From: Clostridium_AT stratigraminis | Lineage (GTDB): Bacteria; Bacillota; Clostridia; Clostridiales; Clostridiaceae | Assembly: GCF_045310675.1 (NCBI RefSeq) | Contig: NZ_JBJHZZ010000002.1 | Span: 422,437 to 486,436 of the forward strand | Reading direction: 5' to 3' | Length of the DNA stretch: 64,000 nucleotides | Part shown: in pieces, positions 41,003-50,362 of the stretch | Numbering within the stretch: position 1 is the stretch's first letter | Layout of the letters: the number at the start of each line of letters is the position of its first letter | The notes under the pieces: generated by a model | What the model was told of the DNA's origin: nothing | Seen by the model: only the letters and a program-made list of their open reading frames with translations | The model's database searches: none | Position numbers and translations under genes: made by a program

Positions 41003-42064
41003 ATGAGGCTTGAATTTATAGATAAGGTAAATGAGGATGAAGTATTAGGCAAAAATATACTTACAAATGACGGGAAAATTCTACTCAGAGAAGGGATTAA
41101 GCTTAATAAGAGATATATTTTAAAGTTAAAAGAACTTGGGGTTTATTTTATATATATTCAAGATGAAAGACTAGATGACGTATTAGTGGAAGATGAAAAA
41201 CTAACTGAACTTAAGCAACATACTATGAAAAATATGTCTAAAATAATAAAAAATATACATAGCTGTAATAGGCAGCATGTAAAAGAATCTCTCAACATGG
41301 TGGAAGAATTAGTAGATTACATTATTAGCATGGGTGACGTAAATAAAAGCCTTTACGATATACAAACCTATGATAATTATACATTTGTTCATTCTTTAGA
41401 TACATGTATTATGGCTTCTTTTTTAGGAATTTCAGCTGGACTTAATGAAAAAGAATTAAAGGATCTTGCAGTTGGAGCAATACTTCACGATATAGGAAAA
41501 CTTCAGATTTCTGATAAGATAATAAAAAAACAGGGTCCTTTAACAGAAGAGGAATTTGGTGAAATTAAAAGACACCCCATTTATGGCGGAGAAATTTTAA
41601 GGAAAAATGTACGGATTAATGATAATGTCATTAATGCAGTAATTCAACATCACGAGAGAATTGACGGAAAAGGATATCCTTATAATCTGAAAAATAATGA
41701 AATATCAAAATACGGGAAAATAGTATGTATTTGCGATGTGTATGATGCTGTTAGTAATGATAGGGTGTATAGAAAAAAATTTAGTCCAAATGAAGCATAC
41801 GAACTTATACTAGCTGGTAGTGGAACTGCCTTTGACATATCCTACGTACATACTTTTAAAGAAACTTTTGCAATTTATCCACTTGGTTGTTGTGTAAGAT
41901 TATCAAATACAATTGAGGGATATGTTATTCGTCAAAACAAAAATTTTCCTGATCGTCCAGTGATTCGTGTTTTGTATGACAGTATTACAAGATCACCCAT
42001 ACAATTCTTTGAAATAAATTTGATTGAGCATCCTAGTGTTGTAATTGAATCTATTGTTTCTTAA
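41003..42064 (+). CDS. HD-GYP domain phosphodiesterase
   Basis: The 353-residue protein has an N-terminal domain of about 60 residues (ILTNDGKILLREGIKLNKRY), a helical linker and an HD-GYP domain from about residue 130: HSLDTCIMASFLG, ILHDIGKLQISD (HD) and IQHHERIDGKGYPYNL (HHExxDGxGYP). HD-GYP enzymes hydrolyse cyclic di-GMP. All signature residues are present. A C-terminal PilZ-like or wing segment (VRLSNTIEGYVIRQNKNFPDRPV) follows. It is convergent with a membrane GAF/degenerate GGDEF gene. Confidence 0.9.
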   Translation: MRLEFIDKVNEDEVLGKNILTNDGKILLREGIKLNKRYILKLKELGVYFIYIQDERLDDVLVEDEKLTELKQHTMKNMSKIIKNIHSCNRQHVKESLNMVEELVDYIISMGDVNKSLYDIQTYDNYTFVHSLDTCIMASFLGISAGLNEKELKDLAVGAILHDIGKLQISDKIIKKQGPLTEEEFGEIKRHPIYGGEILRKNVRINDNVINAVIQHHERIDGKGYPYNLKNNEISKYGKIVCICDVYDAVSNDRVYRKKFSPNEAYELILAGSGTAFDISYVHTFKETFAIYPLGCCVRLSNTIEGYVIRQNKNFPDRPVIRVLYDSITRSPIQFFEINLIEHPSVVIESIVS

Positions 42065-42076
42065 ATATAAGAATAG

Positions 42077-42104
42077 AATAAGTCAAGCATTTGCTTGACT
42101 TATT
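42077..42104. terminator. Bidirectional terminator after the HD-GYP gene
   Basis: AATAAGTCAAGC and GCTTGACTTATT pair perfectly over 12 bp with an ATTT loop; it reaches the stop codon of the convergent 42104 gene. Confidence 0.85.
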
Positions 42105-43729
42105 TAATAGTGAAGTTTTCTATATGCAATATCAAGTATTTCATCTCCACTTATACCGTCCATGGGGTATTCTGAGGTGGAAAACTTGATATTAATTTTT
42201 ATATGCATGTCCTTAAAAGTAAAGTTTTTCAAAAGCTCAGACAGTTCATTCAGCTTGTAAACTGAATTTTTACTATCTAATAGATTAAAAACAATATAAA
42301 TTTCTTCTTTTTCAAAACTTAGAATAATATCATTAGATGACAAAACCGCTTTAATAATCCTTTCCATTTCTATCTTAAAAGAATCATAAAAATCTCTATT
42401 ATAGCTTTGAATTATTTCCTTATAGTTTACAATTTCTATAAGAGCTAGAGTGAAAAATATTTTAGATTTTATATTAAAATTAATGTATTTTAAAACACCA
42501 TCATGATCTTTGCGGGAAATTATATTATTTTTTAGGGAGTCATTGATATAGTAATTTACAATACCAAGGTTTGAAACTATAGAAGATAAAAGTTCTAATT
42601 CTCCTTCTAATTCTATATATCTATCTAAGCAAATAATAATAAAACCAACCACTGCATCAGAAGTTTTAATTGGTAATGCTATTAAATATTTAATAGCACT
42701 TGAATAATTATTTACAATATTAATACTTCTGCTAAATAAAGCAGCATCTTTATACACAATTGAACCACCAATAATATTATTAAACATGATATTATCTGAT
42801 GAAGATAAAAATTTCAAATCTTCAGTTTCAATTAGGATATTACATTTATAAGCCAATGGATATAAATTATTATAGGTTTCTCTAGTAAAATATACACCAC
42901 AATATACAAAGGGTACAATTGCATCAATGGTTCTAATTACATGCTGAAGTTTTACTTTCAAATCTGCATTAGAAATTAAAAAGCTTGTACAGCTGTTAAT
43001 ATTTCTAAGGTTATCATTATTAATTTTAAGTTTATCAATCTTATTAAGGGAATAACTAATAAATATAATAAAGACTGTCATTACAACAATTGGAATATAA
43101 TCATACAAATCACAAAGAAATACAGCTGCTGAAGCTAAAACCGTACTTAATAAAAAATTTAATAGTATTAAATATAAACCATTTTCCAAGGTTATAACAA
43201 CTAAACTGCTTTTTTGAAAAGATAGTTCTAAGCAATATAAGATATAATTAATAGATAATAGTATGAAGCTAAATAAAATAACTGTAGTGGTTTCATAAAA
43301 TTTTAGATAATAGATTTTGTCAAAGAAGCTAAGTAATATGTTAGAAATAAAAGCTGCTATTATTAATATAGAATTGTTTATTACATAAATATTTTCATTT
43401 AATAAATTTAATTTGCGATTGCTTTTAAAATCAATAATAAATAGTATTAAGTAGCATATAGTTATAAAAATTATAGTTAAGTAAATATTAAAAACCATAA
43501 AACAGACAATGATTATGAAATCATTAAAATTTAAAGTTGTTGATTTCAATGTTATGGAATACTTACTTACAAGAATAAAAGAAATGATTAAAATTGCTAT
43601 AAAAAGGTAATCTGTGAAGTATAAGGTAATATTATTGTAATAGAATTTATAAATAGATAGTATTAAAATTGAAAATGCTATTAAATTATAAATAATTATT
43701 AATGGTTTGTGAAAATATTTTTTATTCAT
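42104..43729 (-). CDS. Membrane sensor with GAF and degenerate GGDEF domains
   Basis: The 541-residue protein starts with about eight membrane helices (residues 10-235), then a GAF-like domain (about 245-375, LIALPIKTSDAVVGFIIICLD), then a GGDEF-like fold (about 400-541, FTLALIEIVNYKEI and SFEKEEIYIVFNLL). The GGDEF active-site loop reads KEEIY, so it lacks the residues needed for diguanylate cyclase activity and is probably a binding or regulatory module. The convergent HD-GYP gene suggests a link to cyclic-di-GMP signalling. Confidence 0.65.
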   Translation of the reverse strand: MNKKYFHKPLIIIYNLIAFSILILSIYKFYYNNITLYFTDYLFIAILIISFILVSKYSITLKSTTLNFNDFIIIVCFMVFNIYLTIIFITICYLILFIIDFKSNRKLNLLNENIYVINNSILIIAAFISNILLSFFDKIYYLKFYETTTVILFSFILLSINYILYCLELSFQKSSLVVITLENGLYLILLNFLLSTVLASAAVFLCDLYDYIPIVVMTVFIIFISYSLNKIDKLKINNDNLRNINSCTSFLISNADLKVKLQHVIRTIDAIVPFVYCGVYFTRETYNNLYPLAYKCNILIETEDLKFLSSSDNIMFNNIIGGSIVYKDAALFSRSINIVNNYSSAIKYLIALPIKTSDAVVGFIIICLDRYIELEGELELLSSIVSNLGIVNYYINDSLKNNIISRKDHDGVLKYINFNIKSKIFFTLALIEIVNYKEIIQSYNRDFYDSFKIEMERIIKAVLSSNDIILSFEKEEIYIVFNLLDSKNSVYKLNELSELLKNFTFKDMHIKINIKFSTSEYPMDGISGDEILDIAYRKLHY

Positions 43730-43806
43730 TTTATCACCTATAAAAATGTTGATGGTATAATTATAGCAAATAGTTTTTGAAATAAAAAGAAATCTAGGAG
43801 AAAATA

Positions 43807-44805
43807 ATGGAAGAGACTTTTGTAAAAAATATAATTCAAGGCTTTAATAGGTATTATTCATATGGAATAATAGAGTTAAATGACTATGGGCTTAGTACGA
43901 ATTGGGCTCTTGTTAAAGCATTAGACATTAATGAAAAAAGAGTTATTGTCTTTGTAAATCCAACAAATGTAATAGATTATTCTGCAATGGCAGCAGGTTT
44001 GAAAGCTTTGTTAAATTGTCCTAATATTGAACTTATAAGAATATTAATCAAGGATACAAAGGAGGAAGCATTATATACATTTGATAATGACCAAAAGGCA
44101 GAACTAGTACTTGATATTTATAATGGAAAAATATTAGGTAGTGGTTTAAGCTCCGAAGAAGTAGTGCAGGAACTGTTAAATGTAACTAATAGTATTCAAA
44201 AAGAAGTTCCTAGAAAATCTTCTATACCTTACATTACTTATATACTCATAGGTATTAATCTCTTAGTGTATCTAATTACAGCATTTCTTTCACAGAACTT
44301 TATTGATAGTGATATAAATGTTTTAATTAAATTGGGGGCTAAATATAATGAACTAATTTCACAAGGAGAATATTACAGATTTGTTTCATCTATGTTTTTA
44401 CATGGAGGATTACTGCACGTTGCTTTAAATATGTATTCCTTGTATTCTATTGGACCTTTAATAGAAAAAGTTTTTGGTAAAGCTAAATACGTAATTATTT
44501 ACTTTGTTAGCGGGATTACAGGATCAATATTTAGCTATCTTTTTTCAGATAGTGTTTCAATAGGGGCCTCAGGGGCAATTTTTGGGCTTTTAGGTGGAGC
44601 ATTAATCTTTGCCTTTAAGGTGAGAAATTCATTAGGGAAAGAATTTTTAAGAAGTGTAGTTTCAGTAATAGCTATAAATTTATTTATAGGCTTCACTATG
44701 CCAAATATAGATAATTATGCACATTTAGGAGGATTAACAGGCGGAGTCATCGTAACTTTGCTGCTCAGTATGATAAAACAAAGAAATGGAGCCAAAGCAG
44801 AATAA
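43807..44805 (+). CDS. Rhomboid intramembrane serine protease
   Basis: The 332-residue protein has an N-terminal soluble domain of about 130 residues, followed by a six-helix rhomboid core: SMFLHGGLLHVALNMYSLYS, catalytic Ser in IGASGAIFGLLGGAL, and catalytic His in NYAHLGGLTGG. It cleaves membrane-protein substrates inside the bilayer. The added cytoplasmic domain is found in Bacillus/Clostridium rhomboids and may select substrates. ATG 43807 follows CTAGGAGAAAATA. Convergent with an ftsH-like gene only 26 bases away. Confidence 0.92.
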   Translation: MEETFVKNIIQGFNRYYSYGIIELNDYGLSTNWALVKALDINEKRVIVFVNPTNVIDYSAMAAGLKALLNCPNIELIRILIKDTKEEALYTFDNDQKAELVLDIYNGKILGSGLSSEEVVQELLNVTNSIQKEVPRKSSIPYITYILIGINLLVYLITAFLSQNFIDSDINVLIKLGAKYNELISQGEYYRFVSSMFLHGGLLHVALNMYSLYSIGPLIEKVFGKAKYVIIYFVSGITGSIFSYLFSDSVSIGASGAIFGLLGGALIFAFKVRNSLGKEFLRSVVSVIAINLFIGFTMPNIDNYAHLGGLTGGVIVTLLLSMIKQRNGAKAE

Positions 44806-44831
44806 AATTTTGCTTCAGCCCCATTCTACTT

Positions 44832-46574
44832 TTATGCAGTTAGAAGCTCGGTTATATCTTCTGAAAGCAAGGTTTCTTTCTCTAGTAAGCTTTCGGTTAT
44901 TTTTTCAAGAAGCTCTTTATTGTCTAGAATAACGGTTTTAACTTCTTCATATAGGGAATTGATTTTAGCCTTACATTCATATACTATTGCGTCTGTATTT
45001 GTATAATTTAAATTTGATAATTCTTCAAGATTTAATAATCCAATAGTTTCACCCATACCATATTGAGTTACCATACTAGAAACCATTCTTGTAGTTTGCT
45101 GGAAGTCATTGTAGGCACCTGTGGTAATATAATCTTTACCAAATACTATTTCCTCTGAAGCTCGTCCAGCTAATAATACCATTATTCTTCTTTTTAAATA
45201 GTCCTTATTTTGATAAAGTTTATCCTCAGGTATACTTAAGGTATAACCTCCTGCGCCCTTACTTGTTGGTATTATAGTAACTTTCGAAAGTTTATCCTTT
45301 GGAAGAACCTTTAAAGTAAGTAGAGCATGTCCTGCTTCGTGATAAGCGGTTATTTTTCTATCTTTTTCCTTTATATAATCTCTATCTACTTTTTCATAAC
45401 CAGCCAAAACAATTGAATATGCCTTATCCATATGAATATTTTCTATATATTTACTATCTTCCTTAGCTGCTAGTATAGCAGCTTCATTTACTAAACTCTC
45501 AAGCTTTGCTCCGGAAAAATAAGAAGTTTTCTGAGCCCAGTCATGGAGATCAATATTCTGTGCTGGCTTATTTTTTAAATGTAAAGCAAGAATTTTTTCT
45601 CTAGCAGATATATCTGGGAGAGTTATTTCAATGTGCCTGTCAAATCGACCCGGCCTAAGCAGTGCTGAGTCAAGCATATCAAGTCTGTTAGTTGCTGCAA
45701 TAACAACTATTCCATCCTTTTCATTAAAACCTGACATTTCTGTTAATAGAGAATTTAAGGTTTGATCTCTTTCATCTGAACCTCCGCCTTTTGAGCCATC
45801 TCTTTTTTTACCAATAGCATCTATTTCATCTATAAAAATTACTGCTTTGCCATGACTTTTAGCTTTTTTAAAAAGTTGTCTAATTCTGCTGGCACCTACC
45901 CCTACATATACTTGTACAAAATCCGAGCCAGACATAGCATAGAAGGGCACATTTGCCTCACCGGCCACCGCCTTTGCAAGTAAGGTTTTACCAGTTCCTG
46001 GTTCTCCATATAAAATTACTCCTCTTGGCATTCTAGCACCATAAGCAGTGTATTTTTCAGGATTTTTTAAGAAATCTACAATGTCGCGTACACTTTCTTT
46101 TGCTTCTTCATTACCAGCAACAGAATTAAAATTATAAGAAGTGTTTAAGACAGCATTAGCGTCCAGAGAATCAACACCTCTAAATTTTTTTGTACTAAAG
46201 CTAGAAGTCTTTAAAGTTATACCCGCCATAGCTGCTAGTGAAAGACTAAATAAAACTGCAGGTATTAAATCCTTAGGTGAGTAATTTGAAGTTTCTGATA
46301 CTTGAACACCTTGTTTTAAAAGTTCTTCTTTAAAATTATTTGTTCTAGGATTATCTGTTTGATATATCTGTCCATTAGTTAGCTTGACAGTTATCTTTGG
46401 AGAATTTGTAACATACACAGTTGATACACTTTTATTTGAAATATCCTTTAAAAAATCAACATAAAGTTTTGTAGATGCTGTTTTACTATCTAAATTAAAA
46501 ACTAATAGCAATATTATAGAAATTAAAGCTGTTAACATTGGGATATAAATGTACTTTTTCTTTTTGCTGTTCAT
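44832..46574 (-). CDS. FtsH-type ATP-dependent zinc metalloprotease
   Basis: The 580-residue protein has an N-terminal membrane helix (about 9-27), an extracytoplasmic domain, a second helix (about 108-124), an AAA ATPase (Walker A LYGEPGTGKTLLAKA, Walker B VIFIDEIDAIGKKR, RPGRFDRHIEI) and the peptidase motif ITAYHEAGHALL. It degrades membrane and some soluble proteins. At 580 residues it is shorter than housekeeping FtsH (600-650), lacking part of the C-terminal tail, so it may be a second paralogue. ATG 46574 follows AAAGGAGGATATT. Confidence 0.92.
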   Translation of the reverse strand: MNSKKKKYIYIPMLTALISIILLLVFNLDSKTASTKLYVDFLKDISNKSVSTVYVTNSPKITVKLTNGQIYQTDNPRTNNFKEELLKQGVQVSETSNYSPKDLIPAVLFSLSLAAMAGITLKTSSFSTKKFRGVDSLDANAVLNTSYNFNSVAGNEEAKESVRDIVDFLKNPEKYTAYGARMPRGVILYGEPGTGKTLLAKAVAGEANVPFYAMSGSDFVQVYVGVGASRIRQLFKKAKSHGKAVIFIDEIDAIGKKRDGSKGGGSDERDQTLNSLLTEMSGFNEKDGIVVIAATNRLDMLDSALLRPGRFDRHIEITLPDISAREKILALHLKNKPAQNIDLHDWAQKTSYFSGAKLESLVNEAAILAAKEDSKYIENIHMDKAYSIVLAGYEKVDRDYIKEKDRKITAYHEAGHALLTLKVLPKDKLSKVTIIPTSKGAGGYTLSIPEDKLYQNKDYLKRRIMVLLAGRASEEIVFGKDYITTGAYNDFQQTTRMVSSMVTQYGMGETIGLLNLEELSNLNYTNTDAIVYECKAKINSLYEEVKTVILDNKELLEKITESLLEKETLLSEDITELLTA

Positions 46575-46831
46575 AATATCCTCCTTTTAGTGTTTAATAT
46601 ATTTTATGGTTAATAAGTTTTCAGAAATATAAGCATTAAGTAATTTTATTTATGTCTTTAATTTGTTATGCCGTACAATCTTATTATAATGATTTAGCTT
46701 GTCATGTCTAATGAAAATCATAAAATTTGCTAAAGTAAATTATGTAAACCATAAAATCTTTGTTGCATAAAATGTTTTTTATTATATACTTTAATTATGT
46801 TATATATCTAAAATATACAGGGGGAAGAGAT

Positions 46832-47809
46832 ATGAAGTTATCAAATGCGAAAATAAGAGTAACTCCAGAAGATATAATAAACGCCATAGAAGAATACGTA
46901 AATATTGAAGGTTTAATTATAAAAGATATAAAATTAGATGAAATAATTACTATAAGTGGAAGTTATAAAAAAGGAGTTGAAATTCCTTTTCAAGCTTCAG
47001 TAGGCTTTGGCAATATTAAGGATAATATTATCTATGTAAAAATATTCAAATTTAAAATATATAAGCTAGGAGTATTAAAATCTTTAAAAAACTTTGCCTT
47101 AAAAACCTTTTTAAAGGATTTAACAGAATATGGTGTCCTTGCGCAAGATGATAATTTAATTATTGATTTAAATATGATAGTCAAACTAATTCCATATGTA
47201 AATTTGGAGCTTAATGCAATTCGTGTTATTGATGGCAGTTTGGAAGTTGAAGCCAATAATGTTAAGTATGAACCTGATAAAGAAACACCCAATTTTAAGG
47301 CTAAAAAAGATGAGGATGATGGAAAGAAGATAAAAATTTCTGATAGATATACAAAGTTAAGAATAAATATTGAGGATAAGGTACCAGACAAATTTAAAGA
47401 TATAATAGAATATGCAATGCTAATACCAGACATTGCTGCACTACTTTGGAGACTTTTTAGAGATAAAAGAGTAAATACTAAGACAAAAATTCTAGTGGGA
47501 GGGCTGCTTGCTTATATCGCCTCTCCTATAGATATAATTCCTGATTTTATACCTCTTATAGGGAAGATTGACGATGTTGCTATAGTGCTATTTGCAATGA
47601 ATAAAATTATTAATGAGGTTCCAGAGGAGGTCATCTTATCAAATTGGACTGGTAAAGAGAATGTAATAAAAATTGTAAGTGAAGGGGTAACCTTTATCTC
47701 TAAGATGGTGGGCAGTCAAAACGTAGGAAAATTACTTGATACAGTAAAAAAACTATATGTAATTAATAAAAAGGAAGAAAATTTGGAAGATGCTGCTCAA
47801 AATATTTGA
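46832..47809 (+). CDS. DUF1232 (YkvA-like) domain protein
   Basis: ATG 46832 is chosen because GGGGGAAGAG lies just before it; the longer reading from 46760 has no binding site. The 325-residue protein has an N-terminal domain of about 190 residues (FQASVGFGNIKDNIIYVKIF), a basic/acidic linker, and DUF1232 at about 225-265: KILVGGLLAYIASPIDIIPD and FIPLIGKIDDVAIVLFAM. DUF1232 forms a membrane-associated helix pair of unknown function. The RNase H gene follows 35 bases downstream. Confidence 0.75.
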   Translation: MKLSNAKIRVTPEDIINAIEEYVNIEGLIIKDIKLDEIITISGSYKKGVEIPFQASVGFGNIKDNIIYVKIFKFKIYKLGVLKSLKNFALKTFLKDLTEYGVLAQDDNLIIDLNMIVKLIPYVNLELNAIRVIDGSLEVEANNVKYEPDKETPNFKAKKDEDDGKKIKISDRYTKLRINIEDKVPDKFKDIIEYAMLIPDIAALLWRLFRDKRVNTKTKILVGGLLAYIASPIDIIPDFIPLIGKIDDVAIVLFAMNKIINEVPEEVILSNWTGKENVIKIVSEGVTFISKMVGSQNVGKLLDTVKKLYVINKKEENLEDAAQNI

Positions 47810-47844
47810 TTATTTTAAAGTAGTTACGAGGTTAGGTGTATATA

Positions 47845-48618
47845 ATGAGTAAAAAGGTTTATGCAATAAAAGAAGGCTTTGATTCTGTTAATAATATAAA
47901 AGTAGAGAATATAATCGTAAACTCTTGGAGTGAGTGTTTAAGCTACGTAAATGGGGTAAAGGGTGCTAAATATAAAAGCTTTGAAAGTTTGGACAAAGCT
48001 GAAAATTATCTAAGAGATGACAATAAATTGCTAAGGAAAGGAATTGATAGTTATCCATTAGATTGCATACATGCCTATGTAGATGGAAGCTACAATGAAG
48101 CTACAGGCAAATATTCCTATGGTCTTATAATCACAAAAGGTGAAGTAGTTCAATATGCTGAGGCGGGCTCAGCAATTGATGATAGTGAAAAGGCATTAAG
48201 ACAAATAGCTGGTGAGCTTAAAGCTTCTGTTCGTGCAGTGGAATACGCAGCATGTAACAGTGAAAAGGATATAGTTATTTTTCATGATTATGAAGGAATA
48301 TATCACCATGCTGTTGGTACCTGGGAAAGGAAAGAGGAATCCTCAAAAAATTATTATGAAACTATAAATAATATTAAAAGTAGAAATAACATTAATATAA
48401 TTTTTGTAAAAGTTGATAGTCATACTGGTGATTTGAATAATGAAATTGCTGATGAACTTGCAAAATATGCTGCTGGATTAAATTCTACCGGAGTAGTGAA
48501 AACATGGCTAAATACAAAAACAATAATGGTAAAAGACAATAATGTGAAGAATTACTTAAGTAAAATTGCAGGAGATAATTCAAAGAATATTATTTCAAGA
48601 GATAATAAAAATGTTTAA
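47845..48618 (+). CDS. rnhA: Ribonuclease H with N-terminal RNA-DNA hybrid binding domain
   Basis: ATG 47845 is used; the earlier GTG 47836 overlaps the binding site. The 257-residue protein has an RHBD (viroplasmin) domain at about 1-55 (KKVYAIKEGFDSVNNIKV, KGAKYKSFESLDKAENYL) and an RNase H fold from about 73 (AYVDGSYNEATGKYSYG) with the acidic catalytic residues in YVDGS, ELKASVRAVEYA and KVDSHTGDLNNEIAD. This domain order is characteristic of Firmicutes and eukaryotic type 1 enzymes. It removes RNA from RNA-DNA hybrids. The extra C-terminal 35 residues are unassigned. Confidence 0.88.
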   Translation: MSKKVYAIKEGFDSVNNIKVENIIVNSWSECLSYVNGVKGAKYKSFESLDKAENYLRDDNKLLRKGIDSYPLDCIHAYVDGSYNEATGKYSYGLIITKGEVVQYAEAGSAIDDSEKALRQIAGELKASVRAVEYAACNSEKDIVIFHDYEGIYHHAVGTWERKEESSKNYYETINNIKSRNNINIIFVKVDSHTGDLNNEIADELAKYAAGLNSTGVVKTWLNTKTIMVKDNNVKNYLSKIAGDNSKNIISRDNKNV

Positions 48619-48666
48619 TTAAAATAAAATTGCATATTCTAATACTAATAATCTGAAAGGAGTGTT

Positions 48667-48843
48667 ATGAATATGGGATTTATAAAAGGTATAACTACCG
48701 GAGCAATTATAGGTACAGCTGCTGGAATGCTAATATCTCCACAGCTTAATAAGCATACAAGAAGAAGATTAAGAAAATCTGGAGATATGATGGCTGGTAT
48801 GGTTGGCGATATTTATGACGATTTAGTAAAAAAAATGAGATAA
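48667..48843 (+). CDS. Small YtxH-like protein
   Basis: ATG 48667 follows GAAAGGAGTGTT. The 58-residue product starts MNMGFIKGITTGAIIGTAAG, a glycine-rich membrane helix, followed by MLISPQLNKHTRRRLRKSGD and a short helix (VGDIYDDLVKKMR). This is the layout of YtxH-domain stress proteins. Function is unknown. Confidence 0.7.
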   Translation: MNMGFIKGITTGAIIGTAAGMLISPQLNKHTRRRLRKSGDMMAGMVGDIYDDLVKKMR

Positions 48844-48860
48844 ATATTTATTTTTTTACA

Positions 48861-48896
48861 AAACTCAGGAATTAATTTTATCCTGAGTTTTTTTTT
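48861..48896 (+). terminator. Terminator after the YtxH-like gene
   Basis: AAACTCAGGA and TCCTGAGTTT pair perfectly with a 10-base loop and a run of nine T. Confidence 0.9.
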
Positions 48897-49023
48897 ACTA
48901 TTTAGAAAATTAAATAAAAAATTTGGCGTTAATTCATAAATTATGCTATAATTATAATAAAGTTTTAAAATTTATTTAATATAATTAAAATTTTGTTTTG
49001 CAATAGTAAAAGGAAGCATGCTT

Positions 49024-50331
49024 ATGGAAATATTATCTCTCGGAGAAAAAATAAGAAGAAGAAGAAAAGAACTAAATATGACTTTAAAGGATTTGGCTGG
49101 GGACAGAATTACGCCTGGACAAATTAGTCTTGTAGAGTCAGGAAAATCAAATCCAAGTATGGATTTATTAGAATATTTGGCTAGTACATTAAATACTTCT
49201 ATAGATTACTTAATGGAATCTGAGGAAAGCCAAGCAGAAAAAATTTGTAAGTATTTTGAGAATATGATTGAGGCATATATATCTAATGAGGATTTCATTT
49301 CAGCTGAAGCTTATTTAGAAGACACGCTGCAATATACTAAAAAATATAATCTAGAATTTATGGAAGCCAGAATTCTTTATTTAAGTGGTTTAGTTAATTT
49401 AAAGAAAGGTGAAATTTCCGCAGCGCAAAAGTTCTTTCTAACGGCAAATATAATTTTTATCAAATATAATTCTTTTGATAATATTATCAGTACATTTTTA
49501 AAATTAGGTAAAATCAGCTTGAATGTTAAATCCTATACTTCTGCTTTAGGTCATTTTAGACAAGCTGAGAAAATTTTTACGGATAATAATATAGCAGATG
49601 ATTTCATATTAGGAGAGATTAATTATTATATAGCTTATACATATAATAAATTAGATGCTAGAGATGATGCATTAAAATATGCCATGCTATCTCAGGACAA
49701 GTTCATACAAATGGATGCTAAGAAAGATTACTCAATAGCTCTCTTAGATAAATCAAAGGCATATAGTAAATCAGGGGATTTAGAAAAAGCGATTAAATAC
49801 TCTGATAAAGCTAAAAAGATACTTGCAGAGCTAAATGATGTGTCTTATTTATCAGAAATAGAAAATAACTTAGGAAAACTCTTTTCTGAATTTGAAAATT
49901 TCAAGGCTTCCTTTGAACATCTTAATAAATCAAAGGAAATAAGAGAGAGAAACAAAGATGCAAGACTGGTAGAAACCTTGATTAATATTTGCCAGAATTA
50001 TATTCATCTTAAGGATATTAATAACTCTAAACTAATATTGCAGGAAATTTACAACAAAATACAAAGTCTAAATGGAAAAATAAAAATAGATTGGTATCTT
50101 CTAAAATTTAGGCTGGATATTTTAGAAGGAAAGTTAATTAATGCTGAAAATACCCTAAAGGATGCCTTGGAATATGTAAGCTGCAATGATTTTATTAAAG
50201 AACGTGGGGAAATAGCCTTCATTATTGGAAAATTTTATATTGAATATGGACAAGAAAAGAAAGCTGAAGAATACTTATTAGAAGGTGTGAATGCCTTTAC
50301 GAGTTTAGGAGTATTTAAAGGTATGGACTAA
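49024..50331 (+). CDS. HTH-TPR (RRNPP-like) regulator
   Basis: ATG 49024 (nine bases after AGGA) aligns with the start of its downstream homologue. The 435-residue protein has an N-terminal Cro/C1 HTH (LGEKIRRRRKELNMTLKDLA, then ITPGQISLVESGKSNPSMDL), then TPR repeats to the end (for example IALLDKSKAYSKSGDLEKAI). The architecture matches peptide-responsive regulators, but no small secreted peptide gene is visible on either side, so a distant or diffusible partner, or none, is possible. A second similar gene begins 31 bases downstream. Confidence 0.78.
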   Translation: MEILSLGEKIRRRRKELNMTLKDLAGDRITPGQISLVESGKSNPSMDLLEYLASTLNTSIDYLMESEESQAEKICKYFENMIEAYISNEDFISAEAYLEDTLQYTKKYNLEFMEARILYLSGLVNLKKGEISAAQKFFLTANIIFIKYNSFDNIISTFLKLGKISLNVKSYTSALGHFRQAEKIFTDNNIADDFILGEINYYIAYTYNKLDARDDALKYAMLSQDKFIQMDAKKDYSIALLDKSKAYSKSGDLEKAIKYSDKAKKILAELNDVSYLSEIENNLGKLFSEFENFKASFEHLNKSKEIRERNKDARLVETLINICQNYIHLKDINNSKLILQEIYNKIQSLNGKIKIDWYLLKFRLDILEGKLINAENTLKDALEYVSCNDFIKERGEIAFIIGKFYIEYGQEKKAEEYLLEGVNAFTSLGVFKGMD

Positions 50332-50362
50332 AAGAATGAAACTACAATTGGGGTGAAACAAG

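Noticed and set aside
44806..44831. Strong terminator between the rhomboid and ftsH-like genes
   Set aside because: Only a weak interrupted stem using coding sequence can be drawn; it was not listed as a feature.
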